Shown here in pieces: positions 12,445 to 23,280 of a stretch of DNA of 64,000 nucleotides. The notes under the pieces are model-generated. The model ran no database searches. It had not been told where the DNA came from and worked only from the letters and a program-made list of their open reading frames with translations. Every line of letters starts with the position of its first letter. The stretch's first letter is position 1. A program made the position numbers and the translations under genes. The stretch lies in contig NC_080694.1 of assembly GCF_030445035.2 (NCBI RefSeq), positions 70,447,147-70,511,146 of the forward strand, written 5' to 3'. This stretch comes from Dasypus novemcinctus (taxonomy: Eukaryota; Chordata; Mammalia; Cingulata; Dasypodidae).

Positions 12445-13420
12445 TTAATTTTTTTCACTTTTTTTACATTTTTATTTAATAGTCTTTTTTAAAAGATACA
12501 TCAATCACAGAAGTTACATTAAAAAAAAAAATAACAGGTCACTTATACCCCACACCTCACCTCTCCACATTCCTCTCACATAACCTCTTTTTTTGTCTTT
12601 ATTTTTTTAAAATATTACATTAAAAAAATATGAGGTCCCCATATACCCCCCACCCACCTCCCCACTCCTCCCCCCATAACAATAACCTCCTCCATCATCA
12701 CGAGACATTCATTGCATTTGGTGAATACATTTCTGAGCACCACTGCACCTCATGGTCAATGGTCCACATCATAGCCCACACTCTCACAGTCCACCCAGTG
12801 GGCCATGGGAGGGCATACAATGTCCAGTAACTGTCCCTGCAGCACCACACAGGACAACGCCAACCCCAAAAATGCCCCCACATCACATCTCTTCCTCCCA
12901 CTCCCTATCTCCAGCAGCCACCATGGCCACTTTCTCCACACCAATGCCACATTTTCTCCAATTACTAATCACAATAGTTCATGAATAGAATATCAGTAAA
13001 TCCGCTCTAATCCATACTCTATTCCTCCATCCTGTGGACCTTAGAATGGTTGTGTCCATTCCACATCTTCAGCAGGAGGGGTCTTAGATTCCACATGGAT
13101 GCTGGATGCAATTCTCCTGCTTTCAGTTGTAGGAACTCTTGGCTCCCTGGTGTGGTGGTTGACCTTCTTCACCTCCATGTTAGCTGAGTGGGGTAAGTCC
13201 AATAAACCAGAGTGTAGGAGCTGCAAGTCTATTGAGGCTCAGGGCCTGGCTTTCACATAGCCAGTCCAGAGATTCAGGTCCCCTGGGTATACATTAAACC
13301 CCAGCACCAAGTACAGTTTCAGTAAAAGTAACAGGAGAGACTTGTGGACAAAGACCACATCTGAGTCCAGGTCCATCACACAGAAACACAAACTCCAAAG
13401 TAGGCATTATTGGAGCACAT
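12445..13420 (-). repeat. Retroposon family Y, inverted copy
   Basis: Read on the minus strand this matches 58780-59340. It includes the block with ATGAGGTCCCCATATA complemented near 12630, the TTCACCAAATGCAATGAATG block near 12715, and the GATTAGAGCGGATTTACTGA block near 13000. T-rich runs at 12450-12635 are the complements of A-rich tails, and a second, poorly preserved tail suggests that two copies abut here. Open frames in this stretch, on either strand, are not genes. Confidence 0.75.
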
Positions 13421-13620
13421 TCTTTGCATTTGGTGAATACATTTTGGAGCACTGCTGCACCACATGGATTATACTTCATACTGTAGTTTCCAATCTCCCC
13501 AATTCCACCCAGTGAGTTATGGGAGGACACATAATGTCCTGCATGTGTCCCTGCAATATCATTCAGGACAACTCCAAGACCCAAAAATGATCCCACATCA
13601 CACCATTAATTTTTTTAAAG
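13421..13620 (-). repeat. Retroposon family Y, short inverted copy
   Basis: It repeats the TTTGCATTTGGTGAATACAT and CCACCCAGTGAGTTATGGGA blocks already present in the preceding copy. It is therefore a separate or duplicated fragment and not a continuation. Confidence 0.65.
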
Positions 13621-13621
13621 T

Positions 13622-13708
13622 GTGCCTTCACCAGGAGTACCTGAGAATCAAACCTTGACTTCCCATGTGGTAAACTGAAGCTGAATCACTTGAAACATAT
13701 GTGCTTCC
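13622..13708 (-). mobile_element. tRNA-derived SINE, DAS type
   Basis: On the plus strand it reads CACCAGGAGTACCTGAGAAT, CAAACCTTGACTTCCCATGT and CTGAATCACTTGAAACATAT. This is the complement of a tRNA-like head with A-box-like and B-box-like sequences. It is the xenarthran DAS pattern and too diverged to be a tRNA gene. Confidence 0.65.
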
Positions 13709-13734
13709 ATTCTTTTTCTATTTTTTTTTTTACA

Positions 13735-14700
13735 TTGTGGTTTACGCTTAATTTTTTTCTCTAGTTTTTTAAAATGCTACATTCAAAAAATATGAGGTCC
13801 CCATATATCCCCCAAACACCTCACCCCACTCTTCCCACATCAACAACCTCTTTCATCAATGTGGGACATTCATTGCATTTGGTGAATATATTTTTGAGCA
13901 CTGCTGCACCACATGGATAATGGTTTACATTTTAGTTTACATTGTATTTTACACTCTCCCCCAGTCCACCCAGTGGGCCACAGCAGAAGATACAATGTCC
14001 AGCATCTTTTCCTATAGTACCACTCAGGACAACTCCAAGTTCTGAAAATGCCCTTACATCATATCTCTTCTTCCCCTTCCCTACCCTCAGCAGCTACTGT
14101 GATGACTTTTTCCACATCAATCCTATAATTTCTTCTATTAATAATCACAATAGTTCCATAGTAGAATATCAGTAAGTCCATTCTAATCCATACTCTATTC
14201 CTCCATCCTGTGGACTCGGGGATGGTGATGTCCACTCCACCTCTATATCAAGAGGGGGCTTAGATTCCACATGGATGATGGATGCAATTCTCCTGCTTGC
14301 AGTTGTAGGCACTCTTGGCTCCCTAGTGTGGTGGTTGACTTTCTTCACCTCCCTGTTAGCTGGCTGGGGTAAGTCCAATAAACCAGAGGGTAGGATTTGT
14401 AAGTCTGCTGAGACTCAGGACAAGACTGTTACATGGACAGTCCAGGGATTCAGGTCCCCTGAGTACACACAAATCTCAGCACCAATCACAGGTCCAGTAA
14501 ACGTAACAGAAGGGGCATGTGCAGAAAATTCACATCTGAGTCCATCTCCATCACACTCAGGGGCACAAACTCCAAAGAAGGGCCAACTGACATGACACTG
14601 AACTCCAGAGCCATGTGCCATGACTGTCATCTTACTGCAGTAGCTTTCAGGCAGGCCAGCAGTCCACGTGGACCATCTCTCTGCTAGGGCCAGTGTACCT
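13735..14700 (-). repeat. Retroposon family Y, inverted copy
   Basis: This is the best-preserved inverted copy of the cluster. The 3' block complement (AATATGAGGTCCCCATATAT) is near 13785, the middle block is near 14180-14380, and the 5' part ends near 14640. It is similar base for base to 12600-13420 but carries its own differences, so the two are separate insertions or an old duplication. Confidence 0.75.
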
Positions 14701-14701
14701 T

Positions 14702-14785
14702 CACCAGGAGTATCTGGGAATCAAACCCTGGACCTCCCATATGGTAGACAGGAGCTGAATCACTTGAGACATGTGTGCTTCCATT
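14702..14785 (-). mobile_element. tRNA-derived SINE, DAS type
   Basis: It reads CTTCACCAGGAGTATCTGGG, then AATCAAACCCTGGACCTCCC, then GAATCACTTGAGACATGTG. This is nearly the same as 13622-13708, including its flanks. The shared SINE plus family Y neighbour suggests that the unit was duplicated with the SINE already in place. Confidence 0.7.
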
Positions 14786-14809
14786 CTTATTCTATTATAG
14801 ACATTATTA

Positions 14810-15190
14810 TTCCCACTTAGAAAAACTTTTATAATTGATATAAAGACTGTGGCCACCTGAGGTTCTGAGGGGAGGGAGAGGGAAGACTACGTGTAGCATG
14901 GGGACATTTTAAGGACATTGGAATTACCCTGCATGACATTGCAATAGCAGATACAGGCTATTAATCATGTTGTCATAACCTACAACATTTTGTGAGACAA
15001 AACATAAACTATAGTCCATGGTTAGTAGCAATGCTTCAATATGTGTTCATTAGTTGTAACCAATGTATCACACTAATGAACGATGTTGTTAGTGGGGGAA
15101 AGTGGGGCAGAGGGGAGGGTGGGGCATATGGGAATACCCTATCTTTTTTATGTAATATTTATGTAATCTAAACTTCTTTAAAAATAAAAA
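14810..15190 (+). repeat. Retroposon 3' end related to family Y
   Basis: It has the 3' end pattern of family Y, with GCAATGCTTCAATATGTG, AATGAACGATGTTGTTAG, a G-rich block and GGGAATACCCTATC, then AACTTCTTTAAAAATAAAA as the tail. It belongs to a different subfamily from the inverted copies. Confidence 0.6.
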
Positions 15191-15299
15191 AGTAACTTCT
15201 TCAATCATACTTTAAATAGAATATAAGAACCAATAAAAATAGTAGCACAGTTTTGCACTTTACATGATTAGAAATACATAAATACTGCAATAAATGTGG

Positions 15300-15545
15300 C
15301 AGTTCCCTTGGGGAAAAAAAAGGTAGTCCAAGTATAAACCATAATGTAAACTACAGACCATAGTTGTTAGCAATGCTTCAATATGTGTTCATCAATTGTA
15401 ACAAGTGCACCACACTCATGTAAGTTGTTATTAATAGGGGAAATAGAGAGAGGGGGAGGGGTGGGTATATGGAAATCCCCTATATTTTCCTTGTCACTTT
15501 TCTGTAATCTAAAACTACTTTAAAAATAAAGGTAAAAAAAACCAA
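15300..15545 (+). repeat. Retroposon 3' end related to family Y
   Basis: This is a second copy of the same 3' subfamily as 14810-15190, sharing GCAATGCTTCAATATGTGTT and AAAACTACTTTAAAAATAAA. It is shorter and ends in an A-rich tail near 15530-15545. Confidence 0.6.
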
Positions 15546-15754
15546 AACAAAACAGTAAGTGAGGTTGAAATATTGAAACTTCCCTTGAATATTGGAGTAT
15601 AAGGAATTGGTGGGCACAGAAACATAGGAATTTTGGAATCTGTTTAATGTAATGTGCTGGCCACCTCTTAAACAGTCCCTGTGGAAGACTTGGAGGATGT
15701 TTCCTTCATCAAGGAATTTAGCAGAGACTTGATGATTAGGGCCCCAGTATTCTT

Positions 15755-16073
15755 TATTTTTTTTAAAGATTTATTTTATTTATTTATCTCCCCTTACCCC
15801 ACCTCAGTTGTCTATTCTCTGTGTACATTTGCTGTGTGTTCTTTTTGTCCACTTCTGTTGTTGTCAGCGGCATGGGAATTTGTGTTTCTTTTTTGTTGTC
15901 GTTGTGTCATCTTGCTGCGTCAGCTCTCTGTGTGTGTGTGGTGCCATTCATGGGCAGGCTGCACTTTCTTTCACGCTGGGTGGCTCTCTTTACGGGGCAC
16001 ACTCCTTGCACGTGGGGCTCCCCTACGCGGGGGACACCCCTGCATGGCAGGGCACTCGTTACGTGCATCACTG
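15755..16073 (-). mobile_element. DAS-type SINE, long form, 5' truncated
   Basis: From the T-rich left side (complement of the tail) the sequence runs AAGATTTATTTTATTTATTT, CAGTTGTCTATTCTCTGTGT, TTCTGTTGTTGTCAGCGGCA, GGGCAGGCTGCACTTTCTTT and GGCTCCCCTACGCGGGGGAC. This is the armadillo DAS body, which is highly diagnostic for Dasypus-like genomes. The copy stops before the tRNA-derived head. The open frames across it, including one of 137 codons on the plus strand, are incidental. Confidence 0.85.
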
Positions 16074-16989
16074 ACTTCTGTAGTGTGGAGGTGATGGTGG
16101 GAAATGCAGCCGTAGAACTGGATACCTGATACTGAGAATAATGATATCCTGGAAAATTAGATGTCAAGGGCCACTCAGTCATCCTAGACAAGGTGAGAGC
16201 AATGACCACAATTAAGCCAGAGGACTGAGTGTTTTGGCATACAGGGATCTGTGGTGTTAGAAAATTTATCATAAGTTTCCTAAGAATGAAATACTAAGGC
16301 ACCCTATTAAGATGTTAGTTGGACTATATTAGTAGGAATTTTCTGTATCTGGAGTCAGAAGCATAACTTTAATCAACATAGTTTTCATGGCCTCTTTCCC
16401 ATTTTCCAGACCTAAACAAATTCCCAGATCCAGACTCCCTCGATGGAGGGAGACGACAATTTTTTAAAAATAAATCATCATGCTATGCTATAAAATATGA
16501 TTCAAGACTCTTCCCCAGAGGGACATTTCAACCATTTAATGAGTTGGCTGCATGCTGGAGAAGGAGGTGATTAGATAGTGACTCTGAAGGGTTGCCAGTC
16601 CCTGGTGACCTGGTAATTCCCCAGCGCTGCTTTGATGCTTGTCTGGTGACTGAAAAGGAATGAAGACTTGGGAATATGTTGTAACAGATTCACATTCATT
16701 TCCAACAACAGTTGGTTCATTTATTGTCTTTATTCTATAAGTGAAAGAACACTAGAGGTAATTTTGCTGCATGAACTGTTATGAAATTTGCCTGGATTTT
16801 TTAGTAGCTTCAAAAAGCATTGTGAGAAGTTAAAGTTCAAAGTGGCTGAAACTCTGAGGATATGGAGAAAAATGAAATAATAAATACCGGTAACTGTTAA
16901 ACTTTCAATGAGACCCCTTGGGTCATACTCTTTTCTCTTGAAAATAACTGCTTAATTGAAAAACTTCCTTGTTCCTTCCTTGACACTTC
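16074..16989. other. Unassigned intergenic DNA
   Basis: No gene or nameable repeat was found. A block at 16090-16290 with GATACCTGATACTGAGAATA could be part of another LTR or retroposon, but I cannot place it. Confidence 0.4.
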
Positions 16990-17088
16990 TTTGCTTATTT
17001 TTTTAGGAGTTACCAGGGATTGAACCAGGACCTCGTTCATGGGAAGCAGGTGCCCAACCAACTTTGCTACACCTGCTCCCCCATTGAC
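16990..17088 (-). mobile_element. tRNA-derived SINE, DAS type, head portion
   Basis: It reads GAGTTACCAGGGATTGAACC, AGGACCTCGTTCATGGGAAG and GCTACACCTGCTCCCCC on the plus strand. On the minus strand that is a GGGGGAGCAGGTGTAGC head with a B-box (GGTTCAATCCC). A short T run on the left is the tail complement. It is a SINE and not a functional tRNA, because the cloverleaf arms are not complementary. Confidence 0.85.
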
Positions 17089-17734
17089 TTTTAACAGTAA
17101 ATATTGGTCTCTTTATTCAGAATTCTTGAGGCTTTCTCCCTCAGTAATTCAGAAGGATGGCAAGGGCTAACACAACAATTCTTCAATTTATGAAAAAAGT
17201 AGGAGTGAACTATCCAAAAGGTGGATAGCAAGAGATAGACGCATAATCTAGTACTTCAACATTCCCATTTTTCCTTTCTCACTTATCTTCACAATATAAA
17301 ACTGATTCAAATAAATAAGTCAACTATTCAATGAAATGAAAGTCTGACTGTGCCTTATTTTCATTCAGAAATTGGGGGGAAATGTAATGAAAATGCAAGA
17401 AACCAAAACCCTTCAACACTTTTCCTAGTAATTCATATTCATTAATTTTATGTTTTAATGGAGAATTACCAAACATTTGAAGTATGAAAAGATCTAGGTA
17501 TTTTCTCTGAACTGACCCATTTTTGTAAGAGTAAAAAAAAAATATAGAGAGCCAACTGTAAGTGTGAAAGTATTTTAATTGTACATAGCCAGTGGTAAAG
17601 CCTACACAACCAAACTAAAATGTAAACAATAAAGAGTGAGTGTGGCTCAGTGATGTATATATATACAATTATCCCAAACTGTACTAGCATTTTTTAGTTG
17701 ACTAAAACAAGTTCTGAAACTAAATTCTTTTTAA
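17089..17734. other. Unassigned intergenic DNA
   Basis: AT-rich sequence with nothing recognisable. Confidence 0.45.
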
Positions 17735-18515
17735 AAATCATTTTAATTATTTAATGTTTTTTTAATATATTTTTTATATTTTTAAAAAGATACTTAGTTT
17801 ACATAAAATTTTACATTAAAAGAAATAAAGGATTCCCATATGCTCCACTCCCCCCATCTCCCACTTTTCCCCAAATTAACAATTTCTCTCATTAGTGTGA
17901 TACATTCACTGCAATCGATGGATACATTTTGGAGCATTGCCACTAAGCATGGATTATAATTTACCTTGTAGTTTACACTCTCTCCCACTCAAATTTGTAG
18001 GTTATGGCAAGATACATAATGATCTGTGCCTCTCGTTGCAATGTTATTCAGGGCAATTCCAAGTCACAAAAATGCCGCCATAGTGCACCTCTTTTCCCCT
18101 CTCCCTGCCCTCAGTACCTCCAGGGACCACTGTCTACACATCAATGACATAATTTCTTCCTTTGCTAGAATCACAATAAGTCTGTAGAAAAATACCAGTA
18201 AGTCCACTCTAGTCTATATTTTATTACCCAATCCTGCCGATTCTGGGATGGTGATGCCCAATCAACTTCTAACTGAGAGGGGCTTTGATCCCATATGGTG
18301 AATGGATGGGACTCTCTTACTTGCTGTTGTAGATTCTCTCAGTTCTTTGGCATGGTGGTTGTCTTTCCTCACCTCCTTGTTATTTGTCCTAGGTAAGTCC
18401 AATGAACTGGAGAGTAGGTGCTGCAACTCTGTTGTGATTCAGGGCTCAGCTGGCTCACGGACAACCCAATAATTTGAGCCTCTTGGATGTACACCTGCCA
18501 AATCCAGCACCAAAG
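17735..18515 (-). repeat. Retroposon family Y, inverted copy
   Basis: On the minus strand this follows the family Y order from about the middle to the 3' end. The complements of TTCACTGCAATCGATGGATA and CCAGTAAGTCCACTCTAG are present, and a T-rich tail complement lies at 17735-17830. It is more diverged than the copies at 12.4-14.7 kb, so it is probably older or from another subfamily. Confidence 0.7.
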
Positions 18516-19189
18516 TTTTCCCTTTGGCTTTTTATCTCTTTGTTCGGTTCCCTCCAGATTGGTGCCCTGAAGACTCCTGCTTCACAGTACCCAAAACACT
18601 CAGGCCGGATTTTGCCCCTTCTCAGCCCTTTATTAAGAGAGTGCTGGTGAGTGCCCTTTTAAACCAATGCCATCTTGCTCCTCCTCCCACATTTACTTTT
18701 ATCTCACTAAATTCCTTGAGATGTTGTAAAGAAGTAGTAGGGTGATACTCCTAATTTTGTGGTTGAATATTGTGAGATCAGAAGACTGAGCGGCTGGGAA
18801 ATTTTGATGTTGTGGAATAAAGTACCTAAGTCAGAGACTGAATCTATGCATTAGACATCATGCATCCAATTTATTCTGATAAGAATTATTTGGTTATGAT
18901 ATAAAAAGATATTTCCTTTATGATATCAGGTTGGCTTCATGGTCAAAACTAAATAAAGAATCAAAATAAATTGCTTTAAATAATTTTCAAATTTTCAACT
19001 TTTTCTGAATAATACATATTTAGAATTAAAATCAATTCAAGTATAAAGTGAAAATTAAATATGTACCTCTCATAATCTGAGGCATATTCCTCCAAAAGGA
19101 ACCAATATTGACTCTTCAAGTTTGTGTAAAATATGATTTGTTATATCAGACAAATTAAATGCTCTGCCATGCAAGGTATGGTTTTAATT
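18516..19189. other. Unassigned intergenic DNA
   Basis: A less AT-rich block at 18520-18830 has an open frame of 73 codons and an AATAAAG near its end. It looks as if it might derive from a transcript, but I recognise no family. Confidence 0.35.
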
Positions 19190-19700
19190 AACAATATATT
19201 TTGACCATGCTTCCATATGAATGAATACATGTATATTTGCATAGTTCTGTTAAATGTACGTAACTATCAGTTAACTAGTTTCTTCTTGGTGATCATTTAG
19301 GTTGTTTCCAATTTTTTTTTTTACATGAAAACAATACTGTGCAAATATTTTTGGGAATTAATGTACATATGAATGCCAGATAAATTCTAGGAAATAAAAT
19401 TAGCGGAAGTTTGTTCAAAGGGTTTCTGCATTTTTCATTTGACAGCTAATGGCAAATTGTCATACAAAAAGAATTTATATTCCTCCACACAAATTAAGAG
19501 ACTGGCTATTTTCTCACATATGCAACAATACTGATTTATAACTGTTACTAACGTATATACCAACATGTTAAGAGAAAAAATACTCAAACTTTCAATTTGC
19601 ATTTCCTAATTAAAATGCAATTAAAATTATTTTCATATGTGTTTATATATTTTTTCCTCAAATTATCTTTTTAATAATCTATTTTTAATTAAGGAAAGGC
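19190..19700 (-). repeat. Old L1 3' end relic
   Basis: On the plus strand it has GGTTGTTTCCAATTTTTTTT, ATGAAAACAATACTGTGCAA, ATTCTAGGAAATAAAATTAG, GTTCAAAGGGTTTCTGCATT and CAATTTGCATTTCCTAAT, in that order. This is the familiar antisense order of an L1M 3' UTR. Confidence 0.7.
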
Positions 19701-20499
19701 ACCTTTTTCTACCATGTATGTTAATGGTTTTATTTGGATCCTTTCATACCATGTCGTTTATCCATGACCGACTTTTCTGTTGGAATTCATGGCATCCTTT
19801 TGGGACAGAATTTCTAAGCTCTCTGCTCTTACGGATTGTCTCTGTCCTTGGGCATAATTTCTGGGGCTCTGTTCCAAAGCTCAGAGGTAAAAACGACATC
19901 CTTCTTTATGGGCAGGGCAGTGACCTGGTTGCCTCTCCAGACATTGGGGCTCTGTCCTGTGAGTGAGCGAGGATGAGGGGGATGGAGCCCAGCATCGTCA
20001 GCCTGCCCTTCCTGGGTGGAGCTTCCACTCCATGGACGGGTATGGGAAAGGGGCCCAAACTCTCAGCTGCACGTGAAAGGAATTTAGCTTCAACACCTGA
20101 GGCATTCTGTGCAAAAGGCATATATTCCCATATTTGTTCATAAATCAGGAATTAAAGTGATACTGTAAAAGGTAAACATATATTTGTTTCACCTTTATGG
20201 TTCTCTACAATACAAGCAAAGCCTTACACACTTTTAAATTATCTTTTATTTTTACACCATTGCTGTCTATTTGATAATTCTTTGGCAATTGCAAACAAAT
20301 ATTACATTCCAGTTATTAGCAAGAATGATCATTTTTTGAGCGGTCAGTAACTAGTTATACCTTTCCTTCTTTATTCCATCAGTAAACAGTGAGATCCACA
20401 GAATTCCATCTGTGATATGCTTCTAAGACAAGCACCCTTGAAAAAGTGACGAGAAGTGCAGAGATCCAGGTGGAACCAGGGAACGGTGCTTAACAAATC
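19701..20499. other. Unassigned intergenic DNA
   Basis: A GC-richer block at about 19770-20110 stands out from AT-rich flanks, with open frames on both strands (19637-19966 plus, 19906-20121 minus). No protein motif is visible. It may be an LTR fragment or old unique sequence. Confidence 0.4.
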
Positions 20500-20692
20500 A
20501 GTTTCCCAACACTGGTATCGTTGGCATTTTGAACTAGATAATTCTTTGTTGTGGGGTTGTCCTCTATGTTGTAGAATATTTGGATGTTTTCTTGGCCTCT
20601 GCCCTCTAGATGCCAGTACCAGCCCCTCCTGTTTTGGCAACCATAAAGGACTCTCAGGTAGCAATCTTGCCCCTACCTGAGAACCATGGTTA
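20500..20692 (-). mobile_element. MER5-type hAT-Charlie relic
   Basis: The plus strand reads GATAATTCTTTGTTGTGGGG, TTGTCCTCTATGTTGTAGAA, CTCTGCCCTCTAGATGCCAG and TTGGCAACCATAAAGGACTC. This is the reverse complement of the MER5A non-autonomous DNA transposon. Confidence 0.75.
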
Positions 20693-21236
20693 TAAATAAA
20701 AACATATTGTTGTACTCTGAAGTGTGGTTTATTACACAGGGGTCAGCCTGCTGCATCAGTGTGAGACTAGTACAAATGAGCTAGAAGGCAAAAAGCACAT
20801 TCACAGACACAAAGGCCCAAGTCACAAATAGGTTTGATAAAATGTGTTTTATCTAAAACAAAAAGTGTCCTTTTGTTTTGTTTTATTATACATGGTTTAA
20901 GAGCTTCAGTATTTAAGGTAAGAGAAAAGCTAATTTTTATGTATGTTGAGCTCTTTTCAGTACAATGAAAATTTCATTAAAATATTTTTACAATGAAAAA
21001 GAAATTTTATTTTAATTTTATGTTTTCAAATGTGAAGGCATGAGGGAACATCTAGGAAATGTGAATGTGGCATAAATGCACAGTATTTGAAATTACCTCC
21101 TGTTCTTCAAGTTGACATCTGTGTTTGGAGGGCTTGATGATTGGGGTTCTGGGCCTGAGCATAGATGGTAGGACAGGAAGGGCACTGGTGGAGGGCAGGG
21201 GTGAGAGGAAGTGAAGTTTCTATTCCTGAGTGAGAG
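20693..21236. other. Unassigned intergenic DNA
   Basis: Nothing recognisable. AT-rich from 20840 to 21010. Confidence 0.45.
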
Positions 21237-21785
21237 TGATTTAGTTTGCAAAGGCTGCCAAGGCGATATACCACAAATGGGTGGGCTTTCACTATGGGGA
21301 TTTATTAACCTAGAAGCTTACAACTCCAACGCTGATAAAATGTCCAAATCAAGGCTGTGAATCTTTGTCTATGAAGTCATGGCTGTTGTGATCCTGGACC
21401 CCTGTAACATGGCAGGGCACGTGGTGGCATCTGCTGACCTCTGCCTTCTCCTCTGGGCCCAGTTTATGGAGCTTCTTCTGTGGCTTTCTCTCTCCTGGTT
21501 CCATCAATTTGCATGTCCTGCTCTCGTGGCTATCTCTCTCAGGTTCTGTGGGTTCCTCTCTGAGCTCCTGGGTCTCCTCTCTGTCTGTCTGACTCTCTGA
21601 ATTCATCCTCTTTAGGACTTCAGTAATAGGACTAAGTCCCACCCTGGGCTATGCCTTATTGAACCGATCTAATCAAAGGCCCTAACTGAAGAGATTTAAT
21701 CAAAGGATCCACCTACCATAGGTTCATACCTACAGGAACAAACTATTAAGAATATAATTTTCTGGGGTCCACAAAATACCACAGA
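21237..21785 (+). mobile_element. ERVL-type LTR, MLT2-like
   Basis: It begins TGATTTAGTTTGCAAAGGCT, continues with GATATACCACAAATGGGTGG and GGGGATTTATTAACC, has a pyrimidine-rich middle, and then ATAGGACTAAGTCCCACCC and GGTTCATACCTACAGGAACA. This is the MLT2 (ERVL LTR) order. The open frames at 21349-21642 (minus) and 21379-21600 (plus) fall inside it and are not genes. Confidence 0.7.
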
Positions 21786-22689
21786 AAATGGGTCTGACAT
21801 CTAGAGAATGGGCAAGGAAGAGATCCTAAAATGGTATAGTCCAGGGTTTTCCCACCTGCCTTGACAACCACTTGTTTCTGTCATGAAGCTCCAAAAGGCT
21901 GCCCACATGAGACCCCACCTGACTCACCTTGGCTGCATTGTTTTCTGAGATTGGCTTTGTTTTGTTCTGACTAGTCAAACACCAGATGATGCCAAACGAT
22001 CATGGTGCACCCCGCTATCTTTTTCCTACCTCTGGCCTTCTCTGTGGTAACCAATGATTCTTGCATTCAGCAATGAAATTTCTCCTGATTTCTTTCCTGG
22101 TAGCAATTCTGGTAAAAATCCTTGTGTTCATTTGTGAACGAAACACAACCCAACATGTATAAAAGGGAAATACTTTAAACTATTGTTCTGAACCTGTGCT
22201 TTAATATACTTAAAACTGTATAAATAAAAATGCACTTGCGGAAGTATTTGCCATTTTAATAAGTGGTTTCGCTCAGAAGTTCTATTTTCAACCCAGACGT
22301 TCAGAAATATAACCACCTAATCCAACTCTAAAAAGCTACCACCCAGAGCCAACCCATATTCAGAATGGATTGTTCTTGGGGGAGACTGCTAACTCAGAGG
22401 GCAGGATTTAATGACATGAATGAGGGAGGAGAGAAAGGAAACCAGGTTTTGACCAATTAGAGCCTTGTGATACTGGAAGAAAATGACAGTGTTTCTTGCT
22501 GGACTTGTGCCTAGCACCAAGATTTTTGGAAAAGCAAAGCCTGAGGCCAGAATGCAAGTGCTGATGTTTTTTGGGGAGTGTAACAAAAACAGCAACATTG
22601 GAGAAAAGGGAACTGAGAGAAGTGAGATGTGAAGCATGGTGTGGTGATTGCTGTCCTCTCAGCAATTACCTGTTTAGTGCTTATTCAGA
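21786..22689. other. Unassigned intergenic DNA
   Basis: No gene seen. Two overlapping minus-strand open frames (22389-22665) have no recognisable features. Confidence 0.4.
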
Positions 22690-23280
22690 CTGCAAGCTGG
22701 AGAATAGCTAATGGTGTTGAGTATTTTTTCATGAGCATATTGGTCATTTGTATATCTTCTTTGGAATAATGTCTATTCAAATCCTTTGCCCATTTTTCAA
22801 TTGGGTTGTCTTTTTTAATATCTTTTTATTACAGAGGTTGTGAACTAATAGAACAATCATGCACATGTGTGGGATTTCCGTTCAGCACCCCTCCACCAAC
22901 ACACCACACTGCTGTGGAAAATTTGCTACATATTATGAGATAGAATCAAATGGTCCATAGCATATATTGGCATATTTTTCCTAATTGGGTTTTCTTTTTA
23001 ATGTTGGGTTTTTAGAGTTCTTTTTTCATATTACAAATACCAATACCCTTATATGTGATTTGCAAATATTTTTCTTCCATTCGAGTTGTCTTTTCACTCT
23101 TGAGTGTGTCCTTCGAGGCACAATGTTTTTACTTTAATGAAGTGCACTTTATCCATTTTTTTTGTTCTCTCTGCATTTTGTGTCATATTTAAGAAATGCT
23201 TGCCAAATTCAAGGTTGCAAAGATGGGCTCCTATGTTTTCTTCTAAGAGATTTAGGGTTTTACCTTTTAAATTTCAGTCG
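22690..23280 (-). repeat. Old L1 3' end relic with an internal insertion
   Basis: On the plus strand TGTATATCTTCTTTGGAATA, TTTTCAATTGGGTTGTCTTT and, later, TTTGCAAATATTTTTCTTCC and TTTAGGGTTTTACC show the antisense order of an old L1 3' region. The element is interrupted at about 22812-22975 by sequence that does not belong to it. The duplicated words AATTGGGTTGTCTTTTT and AATTGGGTTTTCTTTTT flank the insert. Confidence 0.75.

Noticed and set aside
15681-16129. Three overlapping plus-strand open frames of 88-137 codons
   Set aside because: They coincide with a DAS-type SINE in antisense.
16990-17088. tRNA gene
   Set aside because: It has A- and B-box-like sequences, but the stems do not pair and there is a tail. 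It is a SINE. The same holds for 13622-13708, 14702-14785 and 43755-43833.
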